This document shows, piece after piece, positions 47,647-56,044 of a stretch of 64,000 bases of DNA. Below the pieces are notes generated by a model. That model had not been told where the DNA came from. It was given only the letters and a program-made list of their open reading frames with translations, and ran no database searches. The stretch lies in NCBI RefSeq assembly GCF_004348445.1, contig NZ_SMKV01000028.1, positions 1 to 64,000 of the forward strand, in the 5' to 3' direction. Source of the DNA: Saccharopolyspora aridisoli (GTDB lineage Bacteria > Actinomycetota > Actinomycetes > Mycobacteriales > Pseudonocardiaceae). Made by a program: the position numbers and the translations under genes. Each line of letters starts with the position of its first letter. The first letter of the stretch is position 1.

Positions 47647-47865
47647 CGCGTGGGACCTGCGTGATCGTTGGACCATCCGGGTGGATTGGTCCAACAGGTT
47701 GAACGATCAATCGAGTGAGCTCCACCGATTGGCTCTGGAATATTCCACCCAAGATCGGTACACCAGAGGTGACGCGTTCCGAACGGTTGTCGGGGCCGGG
47801 AACGCGTCAGCGCCGTCGGTCTCGGGGATCGATGGCGGACAGGTCGGAGGGGTCCGGCCGCAACG

Positions 47866-47904
47866 AGGTGCCCTCGGCGCAATCGGGGTGCGCCGAGGGC
47901 ACCT
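47866..47904 (+). terminator. Strong hairpin 220 bp from the nearest gene
   Basis: AGGTGCCCTCGGCGCA (47866-47881) pairs perfectly with 47889-47904 across seven bases, followed by TTTCC. It is 219 bp after the response-regulator stop, so it either ends a long 3' untranslated region or terminates an unrecognised small RNA from ~47700. Confidence 0.75.
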
Positions 47905-47939
47905 TTCCTCCTTCCCCGGATGTCTGTGGTTGGGTTGCT

Positions 47940-48127
47940 CGGTGGTGCGGGGGCGGAACCTCTCGCCCTCGGGGCCCGGGCGTCAGTCCTGATGTATGCC
48001 AACACGGCGTCGCCGCGTCCTTCCAGAGAACGTTTGAGAACTCGCGGCCGTGACATTGCTTCGGTGCGCAACATTGCTTCGGGGCACATTGCTTCGGTGG
48101 TGCTGAGAAAGCGACTTCGTCGCTTGC
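47940..48127 (-). repeat. Dispersed intergenic repeat with internal tandem repeat
   Basis: GGGGCGGAACC (~47951), a GTATGCCAACACGGCGTCGC block (~47995), TTGAGAACTCGCGGCCGTG (~48034) and AAGCGACTTCGTCGCTT (~48109) follow the order of the 12.3-kb copy. Inside it, ACATTGCTTCGG occurs three times (48053, 48071 and 48086). Confidence 0.6.
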
Positions 48128-48356
48128 CTGACGTTGGTCCTTTCTGGTTGAGCAGTTTTCGCCTCGGTGTTGCTTTTTTCGTCCTTGGCCTTGTGACCTG
48201 CGGGTCAATGGGGAAAAGCGGCAAAATCCATCTCTTTCGCGGCTGTTCTCGGGTTGGTTAGTGTTCGATCAAGATTGCTGCGGCGAGCCGGGTTGGGGGA
48301 AGGCAGGCCCTCGGTTCGAGTTCTCGCGGCAAGACCTTCGGACAAGGAGATTCACG

Positions 48357-49145
48357 ATGGTCGATGCCCCACGTCGCCTCGCCCGGATCGCCGGTGTTGC
48401 CGCGATCGCCGTTGCCGCGCTCACGTCGGCTTCGGTCGCCCAGGCGGCCCCGGCTGACGTCAACCCGTACATCGTCGGCGGGCAGGACGCCGAGATCGCG
48501 GACCACCCGTTCACCGTCGCGCTGACCACGCCCGACGGTCAGCAGTTCTGCGGTGGCTCGCTGGTGTCCCCGACCAAGGTCCTCACCGCCGCCCACTGCA
48601 CCACCGGTCAGCAGCCCACCGACATCAAGATCGTCAGCGGCCGCACCACCATGAGCACCACCGAGGGCACGGTTTCCGACGTCACCAACGTCTGGATCCA
48701 CCCGGAGTACACCGACGCCACCAAGGGCTTCGACGTCTCCGTGCTGACCCTCGGCGCCCCGGTGCAGGAGCAGCCCATCGAGCTCGCCACCGCCGACGAC
48801 GCGGCTTACGCCCCCGACACCCAGGCCACCATCCTGGGCTGGGGGAACACCTCCGAGGGCGGTCAGCAGGCCGACCACCTGCAGATGGCTCAGCTGCCGG
48901 TGACCTCGGACGACACCTGCTCGAAGGCGTACCCGGAGTACAGCAACCAGTCGATGGTCTGCGCCGGTGTGCCGGAAGGCGGGATCGACAGCTGCCAGGG
49001 TGACTCGGGCGGCCCGATGGTCGCCGACGGTCGCCTGATCGGCGTCGTTTCCTGGGGCCAGGGTTGCGCGCAGCCCGGCTTCCCGGGTGTCTACGCCCGC
49101 GTCGGCGCCTACAACGACGTGATCACCGAGCAGATCAACTCCTGA
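48357..49145 (+). CDS. Secreted trypsin-like serine protease (S1 family)
   Basis: A 262-residue protein. The signal peptide runs to about Ala30 (VAQA), an eight-residue propeptide follows, and mature IVGG begins at 39. The triad is His80 (TAAHC), Asp126 (FDVSVL) and Ser217 (GDSGGP). Asp211 in the S1 pocket (IDSCQGDSGG) predicts cleavage after Arg or Lys. Six cysteines fit three disulphides. ATG 48357 with AAGGAG. The terminator at 49205 ends the transcript. Confidence 0.94.
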   Translation: MVDAPRRLARIAGVAAIAVAALTSASVAQAAPADVNPYIVGGQDAEIADHPFTVALTTPDGQQFCGGSLVSPTKVLTAAHCTTGQQPTDIKIVSGRTTMSTTEGTVSDVTNVWIHPEYTDATKGFDVSVLTLGAPVQEQPIELATADDAAYAPDTQATILGWGNTSEGGQQADHLQMAQLPVTSDDTCSKAYPEYSNQSMVCAGVPEGGIDSCQGDSGGPMVADGRLIGVVSWGQGCAQPGFPGVYARVGAYNDVITEQINS

Positions 49146-49204
49146 CGAGCGAACCGGCCGGGTTTGTCATCCCGCTGGCTTTGGCCGGGCCCGCTCCAGG
49201 TGGG

Positions 49205-49243
49205 GGAAGGCCGTGGACGCTCGCTCGCCGTCCACGGCCTTCC
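49205..49243 (+). terminator. Terminator of the trypsin gene
   Basis: GGAAGGCCGTGGACG (49205-49219) pairs perfectly with 49229-49243, 59 bp after the stop. Confidence 0.82.
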
Positions 49244-49249
49244 GCCATG

Positions 49250-49803
49250 TCCGGACCAGCGCACCGACATGCCCAGGCGTCGGCGCTCTCGACGTCCTCG
49301 GTCGCCAGCACGGCAGCGGCGTTGCCTCCCGATGCGCCCTCAGCGCCGCCCCGATCTTCGCGGAACCGCTCCAGCGCGACGATCTTTCGTTCGGTGATCT
49401 CCAGGCCGTCCTGCTCGCGGAAGTTCTGCACGAACCGGGTGGTCTCCCGCGCAAGCCCGGCCTGCCGAAGTTCCGCGTTATCGCGGTGTCCAGCGCGATC
49501 GAGACCTCCCTTCGCTCCTCCGACGGCCACCCGGGCTCCACGTCAGGTGTGCCCGCTAAGCCCCAGTCAGCACTCCACCGCCGGCTCGACCGGCAGGCCG
49601 TGGCAGTCCCAGCCCGTCCGGCGCGGCACCCGGAAGCCCTCCATGGTGCGGAAGCGGCTGAAGACGTCCTCGCGCACCCGGGCTTCCACGAGGCGGGTCC
49701 CGGGGCGGACCGGGTGCTCGCGCCACCACTCGATGCGCCGCCGCTCGGCCTCCGGCAAGTCGATCGCCGAAGCCAGCGGGTGGAACGCAGAAGCCGTTCT
49801 CAT
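49250..49803 (-). pseudogene. Decayed isoleucyl-tRNA synthetase remnant
   Basis: The minus strand from 49803 reads [27 protein letters not shown], then [20 protein letters not shown] and [11 protein letters not shown]. This is the N-terminus of an IleRS, but the ATP-binding HIGH segment is missing or altered. An in-frame TGA (49567) interrupts it, although LGLSG continues beyond in the same frame as in real IleRS. About 30 codons later the C-terminal domain appears (REVSIALDTAITR, then after a frameshift AELRQAGLARETTRFVQNFR and EQDGLEITER). Some 800 central codons are gone. It was presumably a second, dispensable ileS. Confidence 0.78.
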
Positions 49804-49895
49804 GCCCCCGAGGTGGAGCCGCGCGGTCGCTCCGCGCTCGCTGTACTGTTCGGAAGTCCCGCCCGGGACGACGAGGGAGCAGGAGGATTCGAGGG

Positions 49896-50675
49896 GTGAC
49901 GGCTGACGAAGCGGCCAGCTCGCACGGGCACAACCTGGTGAAGTCCGCGGACCGCGCGCTGATCATTCTGGAACTGCTCTCCCGTGGGAGGCACCGTCTC
50001 AGCGACATCGCCGAGACGCTGCGGCTGCCGCTGTCCAGCGTGCACGGGCTGCTCGGCACCCTCGTGCACCGCGGCTTCGCCGAGTTCGACCCGACCACCC
50101 GCACCTACGGCCTCGGGCTCAAGGCCTGGACCGTCGGGCAGGGCTACACCGGGCACCGCGACATCGTCGGCCTGGCGCTGCCGCTGATGGAACGCCTCGC
50201 GCAGCAGACCGGCGAGACCGTGCAGCTGTCCCGGCTCGACGGCATCGAGAACGTCTACATCGCCATCGCCGAGTCCCCGCAGCCGATGAAGCTCGTCTCC
50301 GCCGTCGGCATGCGGCTTCCCGCACACTCCGTCGCGCTCGGCAAGGCGCTGCTGGCCGGGCTGACCGACGACGAGGTCGTGGCCCGCTACGAGGACGTCG
50401 AGCTGGAGCGCTTCACCGACAACACGATCACCGCGCTGCCGGAACTGCTCGCCCAGCTCGACGACGTGCGTCGCGACGGTTACGCCGTCGACGACGAGGA
50501 GTACATCATCGGCTGCCGCTGCCTGGCGGTACCGATCCGGGACCACGCGGGCGAGGTGGTCGCGGGCATGTCGGTCTCAGCCCCCACTCCCCGCTGCGGC
50601 GAGAGCTGGACCGAGGAGACCCGAGCTCCGCTCACCGAGGTGGTCGACGCGGTCCACCGCCAACTCCGCCACTGA
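49896..50675 (+). CDS. IclR-family transcriptional regulator
   Basis: A 259-residue regulator. The N-terminal winged helix ([39 protein letters not shown]) is followed by an effector domain opening with [20 protein letters not shown] and containing [17 protein letters not shown] and [17 protein letters not shown]. IclR proteins often control nearby catabolic genes; the DODA dioxygenase and FAH hydrolase downstream are candidate targets. GTG 49896. Confidence 0.9.
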   Translation: MTADEAASSHGHNLVKSADRALIILELLSRGRHRLSDIAETLRLPLSSVHGLLGTLVHRGFAEFDPTTRTYGLGLKAWTVGQGYTGHRDIVGLALPLMERLAQQTGETVQLSRLDGIENVYIAIAESPQPMKLVSAVGMRLPAHSVALGKALLAGLTDDEVVARYEDVELERFTDNTITALPELLAQLDDVRRDGYAVDDEEYIIGCRCLAVPIRDHAGEVVAGMSVSAPTPRCGESWTEETRAPLTEVVDAVHRQLRH

Positions 50676-50814
50676 GCTCCGCCTTTCGACAGCGCCGAGG
50701 TGCCCCGGCCGGGAGGCGGTCCTCGGTCCGAATAGACGGGGCTGAACGGACTTCCGATCACGGGCGGTCCGGGCCGAACCGGCCGCTGCCACCGGACGTC
50801 GTGCTGGGTGGTGC

Positions 50815-51582
50815 TCAGCCGAACTGCACCGAGCGCTTGGCCAGGCCCCACCAGAAGCCCTCGATCGGGACGCGCTGGGCGTCGAGGTCCTCGTCGGCGG
50901 CTCCGAGGGTCACGAACAGCGGCGCGAAGTGCTCGGTGCGCGGGTGGGCCAGACTGCCTGCCGGGGCCTTGTGCTCGAAGTCCAGGAGCGCGTCGATGTC
51001 GCGCGAGGCCAAGGCGCGGCCGCCCCAGTCGTCGAACTCGACCGACCAGCTCGGCGTCGACACCGAGCGCAGGGCCGAGAGGTTGTGGGTGAAGAACCCG
51101 CTGCCAACGATCAGCACGCCCTCGTCGCGCAGCGGCGCGAGCGACCGCCCCACGCGCATCAGGGCCGCCGGTTCCAGGGTCGGCATCGAGATCTGCAGGA
51201 CCGGGACGTCGGCGTCGGGGTACATCTCCTTCAGCGGAACGTAGGCGCCGTGGTCGAGTCCGCGATCGGGAACGTCGACCACCGGCGTCTCGGCGCCGCC
51301 GAGCAGCGCGCGCACCCGTTCGGCCAGGGCTGGAGCCCCGGGCGCGGCGTAGCGGACGTCGTAGTACCGGTCGGGGAAGCCCCAGAAGTCGTAGACCAGC
51401 GGAACGGTGCTGGTCGCACCGATGGCCAGCGGTGCTTCCTCCCAGTGCGCGGAGATGATCAGGATCGCCTTGGGGCGAGGCAGGTCGGCCGACCAGGCCG
51501 CCAGCTCGCCGGGCCAGAGCTCGTCGTCGGCCAGCGGCGGGGCGCCGTGGCTGAGGTACAGGGTGGGCATGCGCTCGGCCAT
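50815..51582 (-). CDS. DODA-type class III extradiol dioxygenase
   Basis: A 255-residue LigB-superfamily protein. Metal histidines are visible in the N-terminal LYLSHGAPPL, the ISAHWEE segment and GLDHGAYVPL, with a FFTHNL motif further on. The family cleaves catechol-type rings or acts as a DOPA 4,5-dioxygenase. ATG 51582 with AGGAGG. It diverges from a marR gene, and a MarR-type dyad lies in the gap. Confidence 0.88.
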   Translation of the reverse strand: MAERMPTLYLSHGAPPLADDELWPGELAAWSADLPRPKAILIISAHWEEAPLAIGATSTVPLVYDFWGFPDRYYDVRYAAPGAPALAERVRALLGGAETPVVDVPDRGLDHGAYVPLKEMYPDADVPVLQISMPTLEPAALMRVGRSLAPLRDEGVLIVGSGFFTHNLSALRSVSTPSWSVEFDDWGGRALASRDIDALLDFEHKAPAGSLAHPRTEHFAPLFVTLGAADEDLDAQRVPIEGFWWGLAKRSVQFG

Positions 51583-51602
51583 CGGGGACCTCCTCGTTCG
51601 AC

Positions 51603-51630
51603 TTTGAACCAAAGTACCTCGTGGTTCAAA
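51603..51630. promoter_or_regulatory. MarR operator in the DODA-marR intergenic region
   Basis: TTTGAACCA (51603-51611) and TGGTTCAAA (51622-51630) form a perfect inverted repeat with a 10-bp spacer, midway between the divergent starts. Site position and symmetry fit autoregulation by the adjacent MarR protein with joint control of the dioxygenase. Confidence 0.75.
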
Positions 51631-51653
51631 TTCGAACAAGCTAGAATGGGGTC

Positions 51654-52112
51654 GTGACCGAACCGCGCTGGCTCGACGCCGACGAGATGGCCGCCTGGAA
51701 CGCCTTCGTCGAGGCGGGCAACCTCGTGAACCGCCGCATCGAGCAGCAGCTCCGCGAACAGGCGGGTTTGTCCCACCCGCAGTACGAGATCCTGGTCCGC
51801 CTCTCGGCGGCACCCGAGGGCGAGATCCGCATGTCCGAGCTCGCTCAGCTCGTGGTGACCTCCAAGAGCGGCCTGACCTACCAGGTCACGCAGCTGGAGA
51901 AGGCCGGGCTCGTGGGGCGTCGCACCTGCGAGACCGACGACCGGGGCGTCATCGCCCGCCTGACCGAGGCGGGCAGGCACAAGCTGGAGGAGGCAGCGCC
52001 GGGGCACGTCGAACTGGTCCGCGAGCACCTCATCGACGTGCTCGACCGCGACCAGCTGCGTGCGCTCACCGATGCGCTGGGGGTGGTCTCGCGCAAGTTG
52101 CGCGGGTCTTGA
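51654..52112 (+). CDS. MarR-family regulator
   Basis: A 152-residue winged-helix repressor with LSHPQYEILVRLSAA, RMSELAQLVVTSKSGLTYQV and the wing motif RRTCETDDRGVIARLT. GTG 51654 lies 23 bp after the TTTGAACCA dyad. Probably represses itself and the divergent dioxygenase until a phenolic ligand binds. Confidence 0.92.
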   Translation: MTEPRWLDADEMAAWNAFVEAGNLVNRRIEQQLREQAGLSHPQYEILVRLSAAPEGEIRMSELAQLVVTSKSGLTYQVTQLEKAGLVGRRTCETDDRGVIARLTEAGRHKLEEAAPGHVELVREHLIDVLDRDQLRALTDALGVVSRKLRGS

Positions 52113-52182
52113 CGCGCTCCGTCCGCGCTGATCGAATTTCGCTGGCTTGAACAGGTTTCACAAAGGCGAAACGGGGTCGGTC

Positions 52183-53046
52183 ATGAAGTTCCTGAGGCTG
52201 GGGTCGTTCTCGGAGGAGCGCCCGCACGTGCTCGACGATCGTGGGCGGTTGTTCGACCTGGGCACGCTGACCGGCGACATCGACGGCGCGTTCCTCGCGG
52301 GTGACGGCGTCGCCCGCACCCGCGCAGCCCTCGCCGCGGGCGAGCTGACCGCCGTCGACGACCCGGCCGACGGCACGGCGATGCGGGTGGGCGCGCCGAT
52401 CGCGCGGCCGATGGCGGTGCTGTGCATCGGGCAGAACTACGTCGCCCACGCCGCCGAATCCGGTTCAGCGCCCCCGGAAGTGCCGATCCTGTTCTTCAAG
52501 CACCCCAACACGGTCGTCGGTCCGCACGACGACGTGGTGATCCCGCGCGGCGCCGAGCAGGTGGACTGGGAGGTCGAGCTCGGCGTGGTCATCGGGCAGC
52601 GCGCGAGCTACCTCGACAGCGCCGAGCAGGCCCTGTCGCACGTGGCCGGTTACGTGCTCGCCGACGACGTCTCCGAGCGCTCGTTCCAGAAGGAGCAGTC
52701 CGGCGGCCAGTGGTCGAAGGGCAAGTGCGCGCCGACGTTCAACCCGGTCGGTCCGTGGTTGGTCCCGGCCGACGAGGTCGCCGACCCGCAGGCGTTGCGG
52801 CTGCGCAGTTGGGTCAACGGCGAGCCGAGGCAGGATTCCAGCACCGCCGACATGATCTTCGGCGTCGGCGAGGTCGTCCGCCACCTCTCGCAGTACCTGA
52901 CGTTGGAGCCGGGAGATCTGGTCATCACCGGCACCCCGGAGGGTGTGGCGATGTCCGGGCGCTTCCCGTTCCTGGCGCCGGGTGACGTGGTCGAGATGGA
53001 GATCGACGGGCTCGGCCGTCAGCGCAGCGGCGTGAAGTCGGCCTGA
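52183..53046 (+). CDS. Fumarylacetoacetate hydrolase-family protein
   Basis: A 287-residue FAH-fold enzyme. Metal and catalytic motifs are CIGQNYVAHAAE, DWEVELGVVIG, the YVLADDVSERSFQ segment and VITGTPEGVAMS. The family includes hydratases and decarboxylases for meta-cleavage products as well as acylpyruvases. Linked with the dioxygenase and its MarR/IclR regulators, it could handle the ring-opened product. ATG 52183. Confidence 0.88.
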   Translation: MKFLRLGSFSEERPHVLDDRGRLFDLGTLTGDIDGAFLAGDGVARTRAALAAGELTAVDDPADGTAMRVGAPIARPMAVLCIGQNYVAHAAESGSAPPEVPILFFKHPNTVVGPHDDVVIPRGAEQVDWEVELGVVIGQRASYLDSAEQALSHVAGYVLADDVSERSFQKEQSGGQWSKGKCAPTFNPVGPWLVPADEVADPQALRLRSWVNGEPRQDSSTADMIFGVGEVVRHLSQYLTLEPGDLVITGTPEGVAMSGRFPFLAPGDVVEMEIDGLGRQRSGVKSA

Positions 53047-53150
53047 GGTTGGGCCGATCGGACCAAGGACAATGTGAATGTCTTTCAATTCGCCGTCGGG
53101 GTAGCTAGCGTGCCGGTGCCGGAGCAGTTCCGCATCGGAAAGGGCGTGGC

Positions 53151-55937
53151 ATGGCGCGACGTTCACTGGTCGTCACCCTCGTGGCGGTCATCGCGGGATC
53201 CCTGTTGATCGCCCCGGGGGCCAACGCCCAACCTCCGGAGGACTACTGCCGCCAGCAGTGCCACGACGTCCTCCCGCCCGGCCAGAACGGCAACGCGACC
53301 TTCGCCGAGCTGGTCTCGCACATGCTGCTGGGCACGCGCCCGAAGCACTCCGACGACCAGCTCGGCAGGTACGACGCGCTGGCAGGCGGGTACCGCGAGC
53401 TGACCACCGGCACCATCCAGCGCTTCTTCAACGACCACTCCTTCGGCGTGCGGCCGGACGACGTTGAGCGCACCTACCGGCCGCGCGCGGACGTCACCGT
53501 CGTCCGCGACAAGACCGCCGGCGTCCCGCACGTCTACGGCGACACCCGGTCCGGGACGACCTTCGGCGCGGGCTACACCACCGCCGAGGACAAGCTGTTC
53601 CTGATGGACGCGCTGCGCCACGCCGGTCGCGGCGAGATCACGCCGTTCGCCGGGGGCGCGCCCGCCAACCGGGAGCTGGAGCAGAGCTTCTTCTCCGCCT
53701 CGCCCTACACAGCCGAGGAGCTGCAGGACCAGATCGACCGGGTCGCGGCCCAGGGCGAGCGCGGCCGGATGGCGCTGCAGGACGCGCAGTCCTACGTCGA
53801 CGGCATCAACGCCTACATCCAGGAGTCCCACCGGGGCCGCTACTTCCCGGGCGAGTACGTCGCGACCGGTCACGTGGACCCGGTGACCAACGAGGGCCGC
53901 ATCGAGCCGTTCCAGCTCACCGACCTGGTGGTGCTGGCGTCGCTGATCGGAGCCCAGTTCGGCGGTGGCGGCGGGGGAGAGGTGCAGAACGCCGTCGCCA
54001 GGATGTCGTTGCACGAGCGCTTCGGGCCCGAGCGCGGTGAGCAGGTCTGGGCCGCCTTCCGCTCGGAGAACGACCCGGAGGCCATCAGCACCGTCCACGA
54101 TGGACGCTCCTTCGAGTACGGCAACGCCCCGGCGAACCCGGGGGGCGCGGCGCTGCCGGACCCGGGGTCGGTCGCGGACCAGCAGCTCGTCTTCGACCCG
54201 ACCGGCTCGGCGACCCAACCCGACGAGAAGCCCTCGCGGCCGGTCGTCGACCCCGACGACCCGCTGCGCGGCATCTTCGACGACGGCGTCCTGCCCGCCG
54301 ACATGGCCGAGCGCAGGGGCATGTCGAACGCCCTCGTGGTCTCCGGCGCGCACACCGAGAGCGGCCACCCGGTGGCGGTGTTCGGCCCGCAGACGGGTTA
54401 CTTCTCGCCGCAGCTGCTGACCTTGCAGGAGCTGCAGGGGCCGGGCATCTCCTCGAAAGGTGCCTCGTTCGCGGGCCTGAGCTTCTACACGTTGCTCGGA
54501 CGCGGCCAGGACTACTCGTGGAGCGCCACAACCGCCTCGCAGGACATGATCGACACCTACGCGGTCGAGCTGTGCTCACCCGACGGCGGACCGGTCACCG
54601 AGGACTCGAACTCCTACCGCTTCCACGGCGAATGCCTGCCGATGCAGACCATCGAGCGGCGGAACGCTTGGAAGCCCAACCTCGGCGACGACACCCCGGA
54701 GGGCTCCTACCGGCTGGTGTCCTTCCGCACCCGCTACGGCCCCGTCACGCACCGGGCCACTGTGGACGGTGATCCGGTCGCCTACACCACCGCCCGGTCG
54801 ACCTTCCTGCACGAGGTGGACTCGATCATCGGTTTCCAGAAGTTCAACGACCCGTCGGCGGTGTCCTCGGCGGAGGACTTCCAGCGCGCGGCGCACGACA
54901 TCAACTACACGTTCAACTGGTTCTACGCCGATTCCCGCGACACCGCGTACTTCAACTCCGGGGCGAACGTGGTGCGCCGACCCCACGTCGACCCGAGCAT
55001 GCCGATCGTCTCGGACCCGGCCCACGAGTGGCCGGGTTGGGACCCGGAGACCAACACGGCGACCTACCAGCCCTTCGCCGAGCACCCGCACTCCGTCAAC
55101 CAGGACTACTACATCAGCTGGAACAACAAGCAGGCCCCGGGGACCGCGGGCGACCGGGCGGAGAAGGGCGCGGTGCAGCGCGGTGATCTGCTCGATCGTC
55201 GGGTGCGCGAGCAGATCACCTCGGGTGATGAGTTCAACCGCGCCGAGCTCGTGCGGGCCATGGCCGACGCCGCGATCACCGACCTGCGCGCCGAACGGGT
55301 CCTGCCCGACCTGCTGCGCGTCATCGGCGAACCCGACGAGCGCTCGAAACCGCTGGTCGACGAGCTGCGCGCGTGGCTGGCCGACGGCGGCAAGCGCACC
55401 GAGACCTCGCCGGGCAGCAGGTCCTACGCGCACGCCGGGGCCATCGAGCTGCTCGACGCGTGGTGGCCGCTGCTGGTCCGCGGTGAGTTCGAACCTGCCG
55501 TCGGAACCGCCGCCTACCGGGCGATGACCGCGATGATGCAGATCAACGAGTCGCCGTCGGGATGGCAGAACGGCGAACCCGGGTTGCACGTCGGCCAGGG
55601 CCACCAGGGTTCGACCTTCCAGTTCGGCTGGTTCGGCCAGGTCTCCAAGGACATCCGCGCCGTTCTCGGCGAGCAGGTCCCGGGCGGTTTCGGCGCACCG
55701 CTGTGCGGCGGTGGTGACCTGGGCGCGTGCCGCCAGATGCTGCTCGACACCCTCGCCCAGGCTGCCGCGACCCCGTCGGAGGAGACCTACCCGGGCGACG
55801 CCGACTGCGACCCCGGCGACCAGTGGTGCGCGGACTCCATCGTGCAGAACGAGGTCGGCGGCATCGAGCAGGACAAGATCTCCTGGCAGAACCGCCCCAC
55901 CTACCAGCAGGTCATCGAGTTCCCCGCCCACCGCTGA
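53151..55937 (+). CDS. Secreted penicillin acylase-family Ntn hydrolase
   Basis: A 928-residue precursor of peptidase family S45. A signal peptide (LVVTLVAVIAGSLLIAPGANA) ends near residue 26. The alpha chain has the substrate-pocket start DKTAGVPHVYGDT. The beta chain should begin at Ser392 in RRGMSNALVVSGAHTESG; that Ser is the nucleophile after autocleavage. The residue before it is Met instead of the more usual Gly. The usual PH motif after the nucleophile reads PQTGY here. Substrate could be a beta-lactam, an acyl-homoserine lactone or a cyclic lipopeptide. Confidence 0.88.
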   Translation: MARRSLVVTLVAVIAGSLLIAPGANAQPPEDYCRQQCHDVLPPGQNGNATFAELVSHMLLGTRPKHSDDQLGRYDALAGGYRELTTGTIQRFFNDHSFGVRPDDVERTYRPRADVTVVRDKTAGVPHVYGDTRSGTTFGAGYTTAEDKLFLMDALRHAGRGEITPFAGGAPANRELEQSFFSASPYTAEELQDQIDRVAAQGERGRMALQDAQSYVDGINAYIQESHRGRYFPGEYVATGHVDPVTNEGRIEPFQLTDLVVLASLIGAQFGGGGGGEVQNAVARMSLHERFGPERGEQVWAAFRSENDPEAISTVHDGRSFEYGNAPANPGGAALPDPGSVADQQLVFDPTGSATQPDEKPSRPVVDPDDPLRGIFDDGVLPADMAERRGMSNALVVSGAHTESGHPVAVFGPQTGYFSPQLLTLQELQGPGISSKGASFAGLSFYTLLGRGQDYSWSATTASQDMIDTYAVELCSPDGGPVTEDSNSYRFHGECLPMQTIERRNAWKPNLGDDTPEGSYRLVSFRTRYGPVTHRATVDGDPVAYTTARSTFLHEVDSIIGFQKFNDPSAVSSAEDFQRAAHDINYTFNWFYADSRDTAYFNSGANVVRRPHVDPSMPIVSDPAHEWPGWDPETNTATYQPFAEHPHSVNQDYYISWNNKQAPGTAGDRAEKGAVQRGDLLDRRVREQITSGDEFNRAELVRAMADAAITDLRAERVLPDLLRVIGEPDERSKPLVDELRAWLADGGKRTETSPGSRSYAHAGAIELLDAWWPLLVRGEFEPAVGTAAYRAMTAMMQINESPSGWQNGEPGLHVGQGHQGSTFQFGWFGQVSKDIRAVLGEQVPGGFGAPLCGGGDLGACRQMLLDTLAQAAATPSEETYPGDADCDPGDQWCADSIVQNEVGGIEQDKISWQNRPTYQQVIEFPAHR

Positions 55938-56044
55938 GCCGCTCGCCGCAGGCGTTCTCGGCGAAACGGCCCCACGCCGTCTCCCCGCCCCCGTAGGATC
56001 GACGGTCAATTCGGGCAGCGGTGTCCGAGGCGAAGGGGATGCGG

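Larger units (their letters stand above)
47647..48356. other. 710-bp non-coding interval
   Basis: It holds a terminator-like hairpin (47866-47904), a repeat copy (47940-48127) and a triple 12-bp direct repeat (48053-48097). Bases ~47650-47760 are relatively A/T-rich and include GGACCA/TGGTCC dyads. Open frames on both strands read through the hairpin and repeats, so none is convincing. Confidence 0.5.

Noticed and set aside
47619-48224. Overlapping frames on both strands in the 47.6-48.3 kb gap
   Set aside because: They cross the 16-bp terminator hairpin and the repeats, have no ribosome-binding site and match no family I know.
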